Part shown: positions 16,343 through 25,523 of the stretch, piece by piece | Numbering within the stretch: the stretch's first letter is position 1 | Layout of the letters: each line of letters starts with the position of its first letter | Assembly (NCBI GenBank): GCA_044866695.1 | Contig: JBIOUF010000208.1 | Coordinates: 1-61,770, forward strand | Reading direction: 5' to 3' | Length of the DNA: 61,770 nucleotides | Source of the DNA: JBIOUF01 sp044866695 | GTDB lineage: Bacteria; Actinomycetota; Actinomycetes; Propionibacteriales; Nocardioidaceae | Position numbers and translations under genes: made by a program | The notes under the pieces: model-generated | The model's input: the letters and a program-made list of their open reading frames with translations, nothing else | What the model was told of the DNA's origin: nothing | Database searches by the model: none

Positions 16343-17874
16343 GGCGTGGTCCCCGCGATCGGGCTATCCGAGCCTGCGTAGGTGAAGGAGCCAACGCCGA
16401 CCCGGCCGGCGGTGGCGTAGCAGCCGACGAGCCGGCCGGTCATGCCGCCGGCCACCTCGGTCGACACGTAGCGCCCGTCCAGGCGTGCCAGCTCATGAAC
16501 GCCCGTCGGCGTGAGGACTCCGAGGACGACCGTGTCGGGTCCCGCGGCGTGGTCGGCACCGGGGTCTGGATCGGTGGAGATCTGCAGGACCACCCCGGAG
16601 GTGTCTCCCGGCGCAGAGACCGTGCCGACGATGTGGCGTACCGACCCGACCTGGGAGACCGCGCGCACCTGCCCGCCGGACAGCTCGACGTCGAAGTGGT
16701 GGCGGGGATCGATGCGAAGCGACAGACCACCGCTGCCGGCGCTCGCGTCGAGCTCCGCGCGAGCCCGGAAGAAGAGGTGCTCCTGCCTACGGCCGACGAA
16801 GGCAAGGCCGCCTGAGGCAGGGTCGGGGTCGGCCGCCGCGAGCTCCCAGTGGCGGTCGCGCCGCGTCACCACCTCCTCCGGCCACCGGGACGGTGAGACC
16901 CACTGCAGACCCAGCCGGCTCTCGGACAGCTGCTCGGTGTCGGTGAAGCCGGCCCCCGTGATCGGCGGGACGTGTCGGGTCAGCCGTGGCCAGCCACCCT
17001 CCCAGACGACGTCGTCGACGAACGTCTCACGACCGAGGACGTGCCACTCCGGGCTGGTGCCCCGAGGCCGGACGCCGTGGTAGACGACCGCCCCGCTGCC
17101 GTCGGGCCGCTCGACGAGGTCTGCGTGACCGGTGTTCTGCACGGGCAGATCGGTGCTTCTGTGGGTGAGAACCGGGTTGCCGGGGTATCCCTCGAACGGG
17201 CCGGACGGAGAAGTCCCACGGGCGACCGTGACCGTATGACCGCGCTCGGTTCCGCCCTCTGCGATCAGCAGGTACCACGAGTTCTCGATGCGGTAGAGGT
17301 GGGGTCCCTCTGGGAACTTCCCGCCGGTCCCACCCCAGATCAGCCGAGGCTCGGACAGCACACTCCCCGAGGACGGCTCGATCGCCGACTGCACGATTCC
17401 CATCTCGCCGTCCGCCGAGAAGCCTGCGTAGGTCATCAGGCAGCTGCCATCGTCGTCCCAAGCGAGGTCGGGGTCGATTCCGCGGGCGGAGGGCATCCGC
17501 ACGGGTTCCGACCACGGTCCGGCGGCATCGTCGGCGCACACCAGGAGCTGGCCGCCTCCGTCACTGACGTTCGTGGTGATCATCCAGAAGCGGCCGTCGT
17601 GATGGCGGATGGTGGGCGCGCAGATCCCGCCTGACGGCTCAGCGCCAGCCACGTTGAGCTGTGACGGGCGGTCGAGCACGTGGCCGACCTGCTCCCACGA
17701 GACGAGGTCTCGGGAGCGGAAGACCGGAACGCCCGGTGCGTACTCGAAGCTCGAGCAGACCAGGTAGTACCGCTCTCCCACCCGGCAGATGCTGGGGTCG
17801 GGATGGAACCCCGGGATCACCGGGCGCTGTGAACGACCCGACTCATGCTGCCTTGTGTGGGCGGTCTCGGCCAT
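16339..17874 (-). CDS. GH43 beta-xylosidase / alpha-L-arabinofuranosidase (paralogue B)
   Basis: A 511-residue relative of the GH43 enzyme at 13776. The catalytic base is in GFHPDPSIC (Asp about 26), the second Asp in GIDPDLAWDDDG, and the acid Glu in FPEGPHLYRIENSWY, followed by the C-terminal beta-sandwich. It has no signal peptide, so it should act inside the cell on imported xylosides or arabinosides. It starts 9 bp after the GH3 gene and overlaps the following Gfo/Idh gene by 4 bp. Divergence between the two GH43 copies, for example PEGPHLY against PEAPHLY, suggests different specificities rather than a recent duplication. Confidence 0.9.
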   Translation of the reverse strand: MAETAHTRQHESGRSQRPVIPGFHPDPSICRVGERYYLVCSSFEYAPGVPVFRSRDLVSWEQVGHVLDRPSQLNVAGAEPSGGICAPTIRHHDGRFWMITTNVSDGGGQLLVCADDAAGPWSEPVRMPSARGIDPDLAWDDDGSCLMTYAGFSADGEMGIVQSAIEPSSGSVLSEPRLIWGGTGGKFPEGPHLYRIENSWYLLIAEGGTERGHTVTVARGTSPSGPFEGYPGNPVLTHRSTDLPVQNTGHADLVERPDGSGAVVYHGVRPRGTSPEWHVLGRETFVDDVVWEGGWPRLTRHVPPITGAGFTDTEQLSESRLGLQWVSPSRWPEEVVTRRDRHWELAAADPDPASGGLAFVGRRQEHLFFRARAELDASAGSGGLSLRIDPRHHFDVELSGGQVRAVSQVGSVRHIVGTVSAPGDTSGVVLQISTDPDPGADHAAGPDTVVLGVLTPTGVHELARLDGRYVSTEVAGGMTGRLVGCYATAGRVGVGSFTYAGSDSPIAGTTP

Positions 17875-17883
17875 CGCGGGGCG

Positions 17884-20085
17884 TCACCTCACTTCGATGT
17901 CGCACTGTTGTGTTCCGGTGAGGCTTCCTCCCACGTGAACCTCGAACCGACCGGGCTCCACGACGTACTCCGCCCCCCGGCCGGTCCAGAAGCCCAGGTC
18001 GTGGCAGCCCAGGCTGAACTCCACCTCGGACGACGAGCCGGGCTCCAGGGTGACCCGCCGGAAGCCGCGGAGCCGACGCACCGGCTGGGCCAGCGAGGCC
18101 ACCGGGTCGCGGACGTACAGCTGGACGACCTCGTCACCGAGCCGGTTCCCGGTGTTGCTGACCGCCACGGACACGGCGATCGTCGTGCCGGCCAGGAGGT
18201 CGTCGAGGGAGATGGTCTTGCTCGACACCGCGGGCGTGCCGTAGGCGAACGTCGTGTAGCTCAGACCATGGCCGAACGGGAACTGGGGTCCAAGGGGGAG
18301 GTCTCGGTACTTCGAGGTGAAGCGGTCGTCCACATTCGCCGGGCCGAGCAGCCCGACGTCGACCTCGGCCTGCTGGAGGCTTCCTCCGCGGCTGGCCGGT
18401 CGGCCCGTGTTCTCGTGGTCGTAGTACACCGGGATCTGCCCGACCGACCGCGGGAAGGACATCGGGAGACGCCCCGCTGGGTTCGCCGCCCCTGTGAGCA
18501 ACCGGCTGATGGCCGGAGCGGCCTCTGTGCCGAGGTGCCAGGCCTCGAGCACCGCCGGCGCGAGGTCGATCCAGTCGCTGACCACCAGCGGCCGGCCGTT
18601 GACCAGGACGACCGCGAATGGGACGCCTGTAGCAGCGACGGCACGGACAAGCGCCACCTGGTCGCCGGGGAGGCCCAAGTCGCTGCGTGAGCTGGCCTCC
18701 CCCGTCAGCGCGGATGGCTCCCCCAACGCCAAGACCACGACGTCATGGCCGTCGGTCGCACGGATGATCTCCTCCTGCAGCGCAGGGTCGCGACCGAAGA
18801 ACGTCGCTCCAGGCAGGACGGTGAGGTCGATGTCCGGCCGCTCGGCACGAAGTGCGTCCGCGATCGAGCCCGCGGGCTCGGCGAATGACTGCACCCACGC
18901 GCCGAGATGGTCGGTGGAGTCGGCGTACGGCCCGGCGAGGAGAACTCGCAGGGGACCCTCGGGCAGAGGCAGGGTGCCGTCGTTCTTGAGAAGCACCGCC
19001 GAACGCTCTGCGGCTGCCCTCGCGGCGGCGCGGCTGACCGGAACCGGCCGCAGGACCTCCCCGGCCGGATCGACGTAGGGGTCGTCGAAAAGCCCGAGTG
19101 CGTGCTTCAGGCGGAGGAGGCGCCGGACCGCGTCGTCCACACGTTCGGCGGACAGCTCCTCCGGCGTGACAGAGGCGTGCCCGTCCTGGTCGACGACGTT
19201 GGCGCCCATCTCCACATCCAGACCGGCGGTGAACGACTGGACCACCGCGTCGCGGACGTCTTCCGCGACGCCGTGGGCGACCAGGTTGGTCACGCCCTCG
19301 GCGTCGCCGACGACCAGTCCCCCGTGGCCCCACTCCTCCTTGAGGATCTCGGTCAGCAGCCATCGGTTGGCGTGAGCCGGGCGGCCCGAGACGGTGTTGA
19401 AGGAAGCCATCACAGTGGCCGCGCCGGCGGCGACCGCCACCCGGAAGGGCTCCAGGTGGACGTTGCGCAGGCGGAGCTCGGAGACGTCCACCGCGTCGTA
19501 GTCGCGCCCGCCCTCCGCCGCCCCGTAGGCGACGAAGTGCTTGGCGCAGGCGAGAAGGGCGCCCCGGTGGTGGAGCGACTTGCTCTGGTAGCCACCGACT
19601 TTCGCCGCGCCGAAAGCTGCGGTGAGGTACACGTCCTCGCCGAAGCCTTCGGCCACACGGCCCCAGCGAGGATCGCGAGAGACGTCGACCATCGGCGCGA
19701 ACGTCCAGGTCACACCGCCCGAGGCCGCCTCCTCCGCCGAGACGCGCGCATCCTTCTCCGCGACCGAGGGGTCGAAGCTGGCCGCCTGCGCGAGCGGGAT
19801 CGGGAAGATCGTCCGGTGTCCGTGGACGACGTCGAGGCCGATCAGCAGCGGGATGCCGTGCCGTGTCTGCTCGACCGCGACCCGCTGCAGATCGTTGGTC
19901 GCCTCGGCACTGCGAGGCCAGAAGACCGCGCCGATGCCTCCTCGGACCATGGCCTTGGCGTCGTCTGGATGTGGTCGGTAGCCGATCTGCAACTGCGCGA
20001 GCTTCTCCGGCCACGTGAGCCGAGTGAGAAGCTCCTCGATCCGCTCCGCGGCGCTGGACGGTGGCTCCCTCAACGGGTTGGACAT
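17884..20085 (-). CDS. GH3 beta-glucosidase / beta-xylosidase (paralogue A)
   Basis: A 733-residue retaining beta-glycosidase with the two GH3 domains and a C-terminal fibronectin-III-like domain (TIAVSVAVSNTGNRLGDEVVQLYV). Substrate-binding signatures are GLDVVHGHRTIFPIP, DPRWGRVAEGFGED and CAKHFVAYGAAEGGRDY. The nucleophile lies in GGLVVGDAEGVTNL (Asp about 260), where the usual SD is GD. It resembles BglX-type enzymes but lacks their secretion signal, so it acts in the cytoplasm. It begins 11 bp after the second GH3 gene. It probably removes beta-glucose or beta-xylose from imported glycosides. Confidence 0.92.
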   Translation of the reverse strand: MSNPLREPPSSAAERIEELLTRLTWPEKLAQLQIGYRPHPDDAKAMVRGGIGAVFWPRSAEATNDLQRVAVEQTRHGIPLLIGLDVVHGHRTIFPIPLAQAASFDPSVAEKDARVSAEEAASGGVTWTFAPMVDVSRDPRWGRVAEGFGEDVYLTAAFGAAKVGGYQSKSLHHRGALLACAKHFVAYGAAEGGRDYDAVDVSELRLRNVHLEPFRVAVAAGAATVMASFNTVSGRPAHANRWLLTEILKEEWGHGGLVVGDAEGVTNLVAHGVAEDVRDAVVQSFTAGLDVEMGANVVDQDGHASVTPEELSAERVDDAVRRLLRLKHALGLFDDPYVDPAGEVLRPVPVSRAAARAAAERSAVLLKNDGTLPLPEGPLRVLLAGPYADSTDHLGAWVQSFAEPAGSIADALRAERPDIDLTVLPGATFFGRDPALQEEIIRATDGHDVVVLALGEPSALTGEASSRSDLGLPGDQVALVRAVAATGVPFAVVLVNGRPLVVSDWIDLAPAVLEAWHLGTEAAPAISRLLTGAANPAGRLPMSFPRSVGQIPVYYDHENTGRPASRGGSLQQAEVDVGLLGPANVDDRFTSKYRDLPLGPQFPFGHGLSYTTFAYGTPAVSSKTISLDDLLAGTTIAVSVAVSNTGNRLGDEVVQLYVRDPVASLAQPVRRLRGFRRVTLEPGSSSEVEFSLGCHDLGFWTGRGAEYVVEPGRFEVHVGGSLTGTQQCDIEVR

Positions 20086-20096
20086 CGCGTCGACCC

Positions 20097-22358
20097 CTAG
20101 GTGCGAGGTGCCGGGCCGCGCTCGAGACGCGCTGCCCTGGTCACCTCGACGAGCTGGTCGAGCTCGTCGTCGGCCAGGCTCACGCCCAGGTGGGCGACGA
20201 ACTTGTGCAGAGGGATGGAGGACGCGAACCGGAGCATGTCGCTGCGCTCCTGCGGTGATGACGCCATCCCGGCCGGAATGGCGCGGGCCAACCTCTCGGC
20301 AAGCACCGAGCCGGCCACGGGGTGGCTGAGCCAGACGCCGAGAGGCGACCCTCGAGTGAGCTCGGGCACGAGGTCGTCACCGGGCAACGTGACTGTCTGC
20401 TCCGCGACCACTTCGGCGGCATGGCGGCAGACCTGGATGCGGTAGCCCCCCGGCGCGACGACCCAACCGTCCTCAAGGATGTCCCAGTAGGCGAAGCACC
20501 GGCGGTCCAGGTCCAGGACGACCCGCCGTGCCTCTCCCGGTCGAAGCATGATCTTGGTGAAGGCGCGCAGCTCCCGCGCCGGGCGGCGGACCGGTCCCGC
20601 CTCGGTGGCGAGGTAGACCTGGACCACGTGCCTGCCCTCACGGCGGCCGGTGTTGGTCACGGTGACCTCGACCCGGGCGGTGTCGCGGCCAGTCGGCTGC
20701 ACCGCCAGGTCGCGGGTCTCGAAGGTGGTGTAGCCGAGCCCGTGCCCGAACGGATACCGGGCCGGCACCCCGGCTGTCTCGGAGAACCGGTAACCGACCA
20801 TCACCCCCTCCCCGTACCGGACGTGCCCTTGCTCACCGGGGAAGTTGAGGTAGCTGGCGGTGTCCTGCAACCGGACCGGGATGGTCTCGGCCAGGTGCCC
20901 GGACGGGCTGACTGCGCCGAACAGCAGGTCCGCCAGGGCTGTGCCGCCCGCCTGGCCGAGTAGCCAGCCTTCCAGGATGGCGTCCACGTCGTCGTGCCAC
21001 TCCTCCATCGAGATCACTCCACCGTTCGAGAGCACGACGACGGTGCGACGGCTGACGGCCGCGACCGCACGGATGACCTCGACCTGGGCGGCCGGGAGGT
21101 CCAGCGTCTGCCGGTCGAAGCCTTCCGACTCCTCCCGTTCACCCAGCCCGGCGAACACCACGGTGACGTCGGCTTCCCGGGCCTCCGCCACCGCCTGATC
21201 ACGCAGGGTCACGGGGTCGCCGGAGCCGTCGAGTGTGAAGCCGCAGGCGAACGCGACCGGCTCCTCGGCCAGCGTCCGCAGCGCGTCGAGCGCCGAGTCG
21301 ACCTGCGTGGCGTTGACGTGCGAGCTGCCTGCGCCTTGGTAGCGCGGCGTCCGCGCGAACTCGCCGACGACTGCGATCCGCGCGTCCCGCGCCAGGGGCA
21401 GGGTCTCGCGCTCGTTGCGCAGCAGCACGACGCACTCGGCGGCCAGCTCGCGGGCCAGAGCGTGGTGTGCCTCCACATCGAAGCCATCGGCTGGCTCCCT
21501 GAGGAGCCTGGCCAGGTCCGCCACCCTGAGCGCGCTGGCATCGACGAGTGACTCGTCGAGCGAGCCGGCGCGCACGGCAGCGACCACCTGGTCGGCGCTC
21601 TCGCCGTCGTCACCGGGCATCTCCAGGTCCAACCCGGCGGCCAGAGCGGCGACCCGGTCGTCGACCGCGCCCCAGTCGGAGACCACGACACCCTCGAAGC
21701 CCCAGTCGTCGCGCAGAACCTCGGTCAGCAGCCACCGGTTCTCCGACGCGTGCACGCCGTTGACCCTGTTGTACGCGCACATCACCGTCGCCGGCCGCGC
21801 ATCGGTGACGACGCGCTCGAAGGCAGCGAGGTAGATCTCTCGCAGGGTCCGCTCGTCGACGTCGGCGCTGACGTCCATGCGGTCGGTCTCCTGGTTGTTG
21901 GCGGCGAAGTGCTTGACCGATGCGCCGACTCCCTGCGCCTGTTGGCCGCTCACGTGGGCGGCCCCGAGTACCCCGGACAGCAGCGGGTCCTCGGAGTAGT
22001 ACTCGAAGTTCCGGCCGCACAGTGGGGAGCGCTTGATGTTCACCCCCGGCCCCAGGACGACGTGCACGCCGAGCGCCCGTGCCTCCCGGCCGATCGCCGC
22101 ACCGACCCGGGCGGCGACGTCCGCGTCCCAGCTCGACCCCACCGCGACCGCGGGTGGGAAGCAGGTGGCCGGCAGGCTGCCGTGAATCCCCATGTGGTCG
22201 AAGCCGGCAGCCTGTCGACGTACGCCGTGGGGCCCATCGGTGAGCACGACCGACGGGATCCCGGCCGACTCCATGGGTTCGGTGGACCAGAAGTCACGGC
22301 CCGACAGCAAGGTCGCCTTCTCCTCGAGGGGCGCAGCCGTAACGTCGCCCTGCGTCAT
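20097..22358 (-). CDS. GH3 beta-glucosidase-like enzyme (paralogue B)
   Basis: A 753-residue GH3 enzyme of a different branch from its neighbour. It has DGPHGVRRQ near the N-terminus, GPGVNIKRSPLCGRNFEYYSEDP, KHFAANNQETDRMDV and the nucleophile motif GVVVSDWGAVDD (Asp about 226), with a C-terminal fibronectin-III-like domain and an extra 75-residue tail (RSDMLRFASSIPLHKFVAHLG). This layout fits enzymes acting on aryl or plant beta-glucosides. The ATG at 22358 has AGGAA upstream; an in-frame ATG at 22415 is less likely. It follows the ABC ATPase gene by 82 bp, the largest gap in this half of the operon, and precedes the other GH3 gene by 11 bp. No signal peptide. Confidence 0.9.
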   Translation of the reverse strand: MTQGDVTAAPLEEKATLLSGRDFWSTEPMESAGIPSVVLTDGPHGVRRQAAGFDHMGIHGSLPATCFPPAVAVGSSWDADVAARVGAAIGREARALGVHVVLGPGVNIKRSPLCGRNFEYYSEDPLLSGVLGAAHVSGQQAQGVGASVKHFAANNQETDRMDVSADVDERTLREIYLAAFERVVTDARPATVMCAYNRVNGVHASENRWLLTEVLRDDWGFEGVVVSDWGAVDDRVAALAAGLDLEMPGDDGESADQVVAAVRAGSLDESLVDASALRVADLARLLREPADGFDVEAHHALARELAAECVVLLRNERETLPLARDARIAVVGEFARTPRYQGAGSSHVNATQVDSALDALRTLAEEPVAFACGFTLDGSGDPVTLRDQAVAEAREADVTVVFAGLGEREESEGFDRQTLDLPAAQVEVIRAVAAVSRRTVVVLSNGGVISMEEWHDDVDAILEGWLLGQAGGTALADLLFGAVSPSGHLAETIPVRLQDTASYLNFPGEQGHVRYGEGVMVGYRFSETAGVPARYPFGHGLGYTTFETRDLAVQPTGRDTARVEVTVTNTGRREGRHVVQVYLATEAGPVRRPARELRAFTKIMLRPGEARRVVLDLDRRCFAYWDILEDGWVVAPGGYRIQVCRHAAEVVAEQTVTLPGDDLVPELTRGSPLGVWLSHPVAGSVLAERLARAIPAGMASSPQERSDMLRFASSIPLHKFVAHLGVSLADDELDQLVEVTRAARLERGPAPRT

Positions 22359-22440
22359 GGGCGGGTTCCTGCCGGGCCGTCGGGCCGGAGCGTCCGGTCG
22401 TCTGAAGTCCGGCATGACCGGCAACCGGCTCGGCGGTGGC

Positions 22441-23505
22441 TCACGACGTGGCCTCGAGCTTGCCGGAAGCCACTGCCCCCGGGCCGCCGGCCTGCGGGTG
22501 CCCGGAGGCAGGGTTGAAGACGTGGCAGGCGACCTGCCGGCCCTGGAAGGGTGCGTCGGCGGGGCGGCTGGTCCAGCAGACGTCGGCGACGTGCGGACAG
22601 CGGGGGGCGAACGGGCAGCCCTGGTCAGGCGCCGGCTTCGCCTGCGCAGTCGTGACTCGGACGACGTCTCGCCGCTGGCGGCGCAGGATCCGCTGCGCTG
22701 CCACGTCGGGCACCGGGACCGCGGCTCGCAGCGCCTGCGTGTACGGATGGGCGGGACGCGCGTGGATCGCCGCGGCGTCGCCGGACTCCATGATCCGCCC
22801 TCGGTAGAGCACGAGAACGCGGTCGGAGAAGTACGACACCACGGGCAGGTTGTGCGCGATGAACAGGAATGCGACGCCGGTCTCGCGCTGCAGCTCACGC
22901 AGGAGGTTGAGCACCTGCGCCTGGGTCACGACGTCGAGGGCGCTGATCGCCTCGTCACAGACGATCAGCTTGGGGTGGACGGCCAGTGCGCGGGCGATGG
23001 CGATCCGCTGGCGCTGGCCGCCGCTGAACGCGTGCGGGTACCGGTCGACCGCGTCCTCGGGCAGCCGTACCTTGGCCAGCAGCGAACGGATCTCGCCCAG
23101 CGCCGTTCTGGTGTCGACGCCGGCCGCCTCGAGCGGTTCCGCGAGGGTCTTGCCCACCGTCCGTGCCGGGTTCAGCGAGCCATAGGGGTCCTGGAAGATG
23201 ACTTGCAGGTCGCTCGCGATGTGCTTTCGCTCGCCTGCCTTCACGTGCGTGATGTCGTGGGCGTCGAGAACCACCTTGCCTGCGCTGATCGGGGCGAGTC
23301 CGAGCAGCGCCCGCCCGATCGTGGACTTGCCGGAGCCGGACTCGCCGACGAGTCCGACCGTCTCCTGGTCGGCCATGGTGAAGCTCACCCCGTCCACTGC
23401 CCTGACCGGCGTGGTGCGCCAGCCCGGCCGCCTGTACCGGACGTGCAGGTCGGTGACGGTCAGCAGTGGCGCGGCTTCTCCGGAGGTGGGCTGCGTGGTG
23501 CTCAT
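22441..23505 (-). CDS. ABC transporter ATP-binding protein, OppF/DppF type
   Basis: A 354-residue ATPase of the peptide/nickel-type importer family. It has Walker A GESGSGKSTIGRAL, the Q-loop FQDPYGSLNPARTV, signature FSGGQRQRIAIARAL and Walker B LIVCDEAISALD, plus the C-terminal oligopeptide-transporter extension with clustered cysteines (GCPFAPRCPHVADVC), which may hold an iron-sulfur cluster as in related DppD/DppF proteins. The ATG overlaps the preceding fusion gene stop by 4 bp (ATGA). It supplies the second ATPase of a heterodimeric pair with the fused DppD-like domain upstream. Peptide-type importers are known to carry oligosaccharides, and this context points to glycoside uptake. Confidence 0.93.
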   Translation of the reverse strand: MSTTQPTSGEAAPLLTVTDLHVRYRRPGWRTTPVRAVDGVSFTMADQETVGLVGESGSGKSTIGRALLGLAPISAGKVVLDAHDITHVKAGERKHIASDLQVIFQDPYGSLNPARTVGKTLAEPLEAAGVDTRTALGEIRSLLAKVRLPEDAVDRYPHAFSGGQRQRIAIARALAVHPKLIVCDEAISALDVVTQAQVLNLLRELQRETGVAFLFIAHNLPVVSYFSDRVLVLYRGRIMESGDAAAIHARPAHPYTQALRAAVPVPDVAAQRILRRQRRDVVRVTTAQAKPAPDQGCPFAPRCPHVADVCWTSRPADAPFQGRQVACHVFNPASGHPQAGGPGAVASGKLEATS

Positions 23506-25523
23506 CGGGCGGCTCCGGAGTCGGCGAGTCCTTGGACGCGGGCCAGCTCGTCGGTCCGGATGCACCGGCTGGTGCGGTCAGTGGCCACGGCGAGAAGCGG
23601 GATGGGTCCCTTCCGACAGGCGTCGACGGCCAGCGGGCAACGGGCGGCGAACCGGCAGTGTGGCGGCCAGTCCTTGGGCAGCGGCACCACGCCGGGGACC
23701 GTGGGCAGCGGCTCCCCTCGCACCGAGTCCTCCGGCATGGCGTCGAGCAGGCCTTGGGAGTACGGGTGCCTCGGAGTCGTGAGGAGCTCCTCGACGGGGC
23801 CCAGCTCTACGACCTGCCCTGCGTACATCACCGCCGCGACGTCACCGAAGTCGGCGACCACGCCCAGGTCATGGGTGACCAGGACGATCGCCAGCCCCAG
23901 CTCCTCCTGAAGCGCGCGCATGAGGTCGAGGATCTCGGCCTGGATGGTCGGGTCGAGCGCGGTGGTCGGCTCGTCGGCGACGAGGACGGTCGGCTCCCCC
24001 GCCAGCGCCAGTGCCACGCACACCCGCTGGGCCATCCCGCCGGACAGCTGGTGCGGATAGCTCCTCGCCACCGCCTCCGCGTTGGGGATGCCGACCAGGC
24101 GCAGCAGCTCGTGGACGCGCTCGCGAACCTGCCCCCGCGACCCGCCGCGGCGCAGCTTCACCGCCTCTCCGAGCTGCGAGCGCACGGAGAAGCACGGGTC
24201 GAGGGCGACCATGGGCTCCTGGGAGATCAGCGCGATCTGGCCGCCACGGACCCGGGCCATCTCCTTCTCCGACAGGCGCAGCAGCTCCCGGCCGCCGAGC
24301 CGGACCGACCCGGCCGCCGCGCCGCCTTCGGGAAGAAGGCCCAGCGCGGCCAGCGCAGTCATGGTCTTGCCGCAGCCGGACTCACCCACCAGGCAGACGG
24401 TCTGACCCCGCTGCGCCGTGAAGGAGACTCCGTCCACGACCGGCTGCCATTCTCCCTCCGGCGTGCGGAACGAGACGACGAGATCCTCGACGACCAACGG
24501 GATCTGGGCATCCACGGGCTCCGGTGCCACTGGGGTGCGACCGGTCTCTGGCGCCGTCCCGCCGGCCGCCTCCGGCGGAAGCTCGGGCCGCCTCAGGGGT
24601 GTCAACAGCCGCGAGCGCCTCGCTGTGGGCAAGGTGGCGAGCAGGGAGTTGCCCAGGTGGTTCAGCGATGCGACGGTGGCGATGAGCACCACACCGATGG
24701 GCACCATCAGCCAGGGCGACTCGGTCAGCCGGGCGCTGGCGTCGAACACCATCCGCCCCCAGCTCGGGGTCTCCGGGTCGAAGCCGAGCCCCAGGAAGGA
24801 CAGGGACGTCAGGAAGAGGAAGGCGCCGCTGTAGAGCAGGAACCCCTGGACGATGAGCGGCCCTAGCACGTTGGGCAGGATGTGACGCACCAGGATCGTC
24901 CTCCTCGGCACGCCGCTCACCCGGGCCGCGTCGACGTACAGCAGGTCGCGTGAGGCCCGGGTGGTCGCTCGGACCAGCCGGAAGATGCCGCCGCTGACGA
25001 CCACCCCGAGCACCGTGGTCATCACGATCAGGTTCTTGTCGGAGATGACGGCGACGGCCAGGACGATGATCAGGGCCGGGATCGAGAAGAGCACGTTGAC
25101 GACGAAGTCCGCGATCTGGTCGGCCTTGCCGCCGACGTAGCCCACCAGAAGGCCGGCCGGAACGCCCAGCAGGAAGGAGACCGCAAGGGGGATGAGCGCC
25201 GCCACCAGCAGCTCCCCCCCTCCGTGGAGGATGCGGGCCAGTAGGTCGCGTCCGAGCTCGTCGGTGCCAAGCCAGTAGGTGCCACTCGGTCCTTCGAAGC
25301 GGCGCGCCAGGTTCTGCCGGAGCGGGTCGTGCCGTGACAGCACCTCTGCCAGCAGGCTGGCGAGGACGACCAGCCCGAGCCAGCCGATTGCGAGGAGCAC
25401 GCTCGGTCGGTGCAGCGCGTCGCGGAACGCCGAGGCGAAGGCACCGCGGGGACGGGGGGTGGCCGAGGTCGGGGTGGCGGTGGCAGCGGTCTCCGGCGGT
25501 GGCGCGGCGGTGGGTGCGTTCAT
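23502..25523 (-). CDS. Fused ABC permease (DppC-like) and ATP-binding (DppD-like) protein
   Basis: A 673-residue two-domain importer subunit. Residues about 40-310 are a DppC-type permease: an N-terminal membrane segment, YWLGTDELGRDLLARILHG, five more membrane helices and the EAA-loop region DAARVSGVPRRTILVRHILPN. Residues about 350-670 are a DppD-type ATPase with Walker A GESGCGKTMTAL, signature LSGGMAQRV, Walker B VLVADEPTTALD and the C-terminal Cys cluster CRFAARCPLAVDAC. The two halves are joined by a Pro-rich linker. The start codon shares one base with the DppB stop (TGATG). The permease-ATPase fusion occurs in some actinobacterial transporters. In-frame sequence upstream to 26612 is antisense shadow of dppB, not part of the protein. 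Confidence 0.92.
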   Translation of the reverse strand: MNAPTAAPPPETAATATPTSATPRPRGAFASAFRDALHRPSVLLAIGWLGLVVLASLLAEVLSRHDPLRQNLARRFEGPSGTYWLGTDELGRDLLARILHGGGELLVAALIPLAVSFLLGVPAGLLVGYVGGKADQIADFVVNVLFSIPALIIVLAVAVISDKNLIVMTTVLGVVVSGGIFRLVRATTRASRDLLYVDAARVSGVPRRTILVRHILPNVLGPLIVQGFLLYSGAFLFLTSLSFLGLGFDPETPSWGRMVFDASARLTESPWLMVPIGVVLIATVASLNHLGNSLLATLPTARRSRLLTPLRRPELPPEAAGGTAPETGRTPVAPEPVDAQIPLVVEDLVVSFRTPEGEWQPVVDGVSFTAQRGQTVCLVGESGCGKTMTALAALGLLPEGGAAAGSVRLGGRELLRLSEKEMARVRGGQIALISQEPMVALDPCFSVRSQLGEAVKLRRGGSRGQVRERVHELLRLVGIPNAEAVARSYPHQLSGGMAQRVCVALALAGEPTVLVADEPTTALDPTIQAEILDLMRALQEELGLAIVLVTHDLGVVADFGDVAAVMYAGQVVELGPVEELLTTPRHPYSQGLLDAMPEDSVRGEPLPTVPGVVPLPKDWPPHCRFAARCPLAVDACRKGPIPLLAVATDRTSRCIRTDELARVQGLADSGAAR

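Noticed and set aside
20097..22898. A 933-residue version of the second GH3 protein
   Set aside because: The extension runs into the ATPase gene in another frame; family similarity begins after the ATG at 22358.
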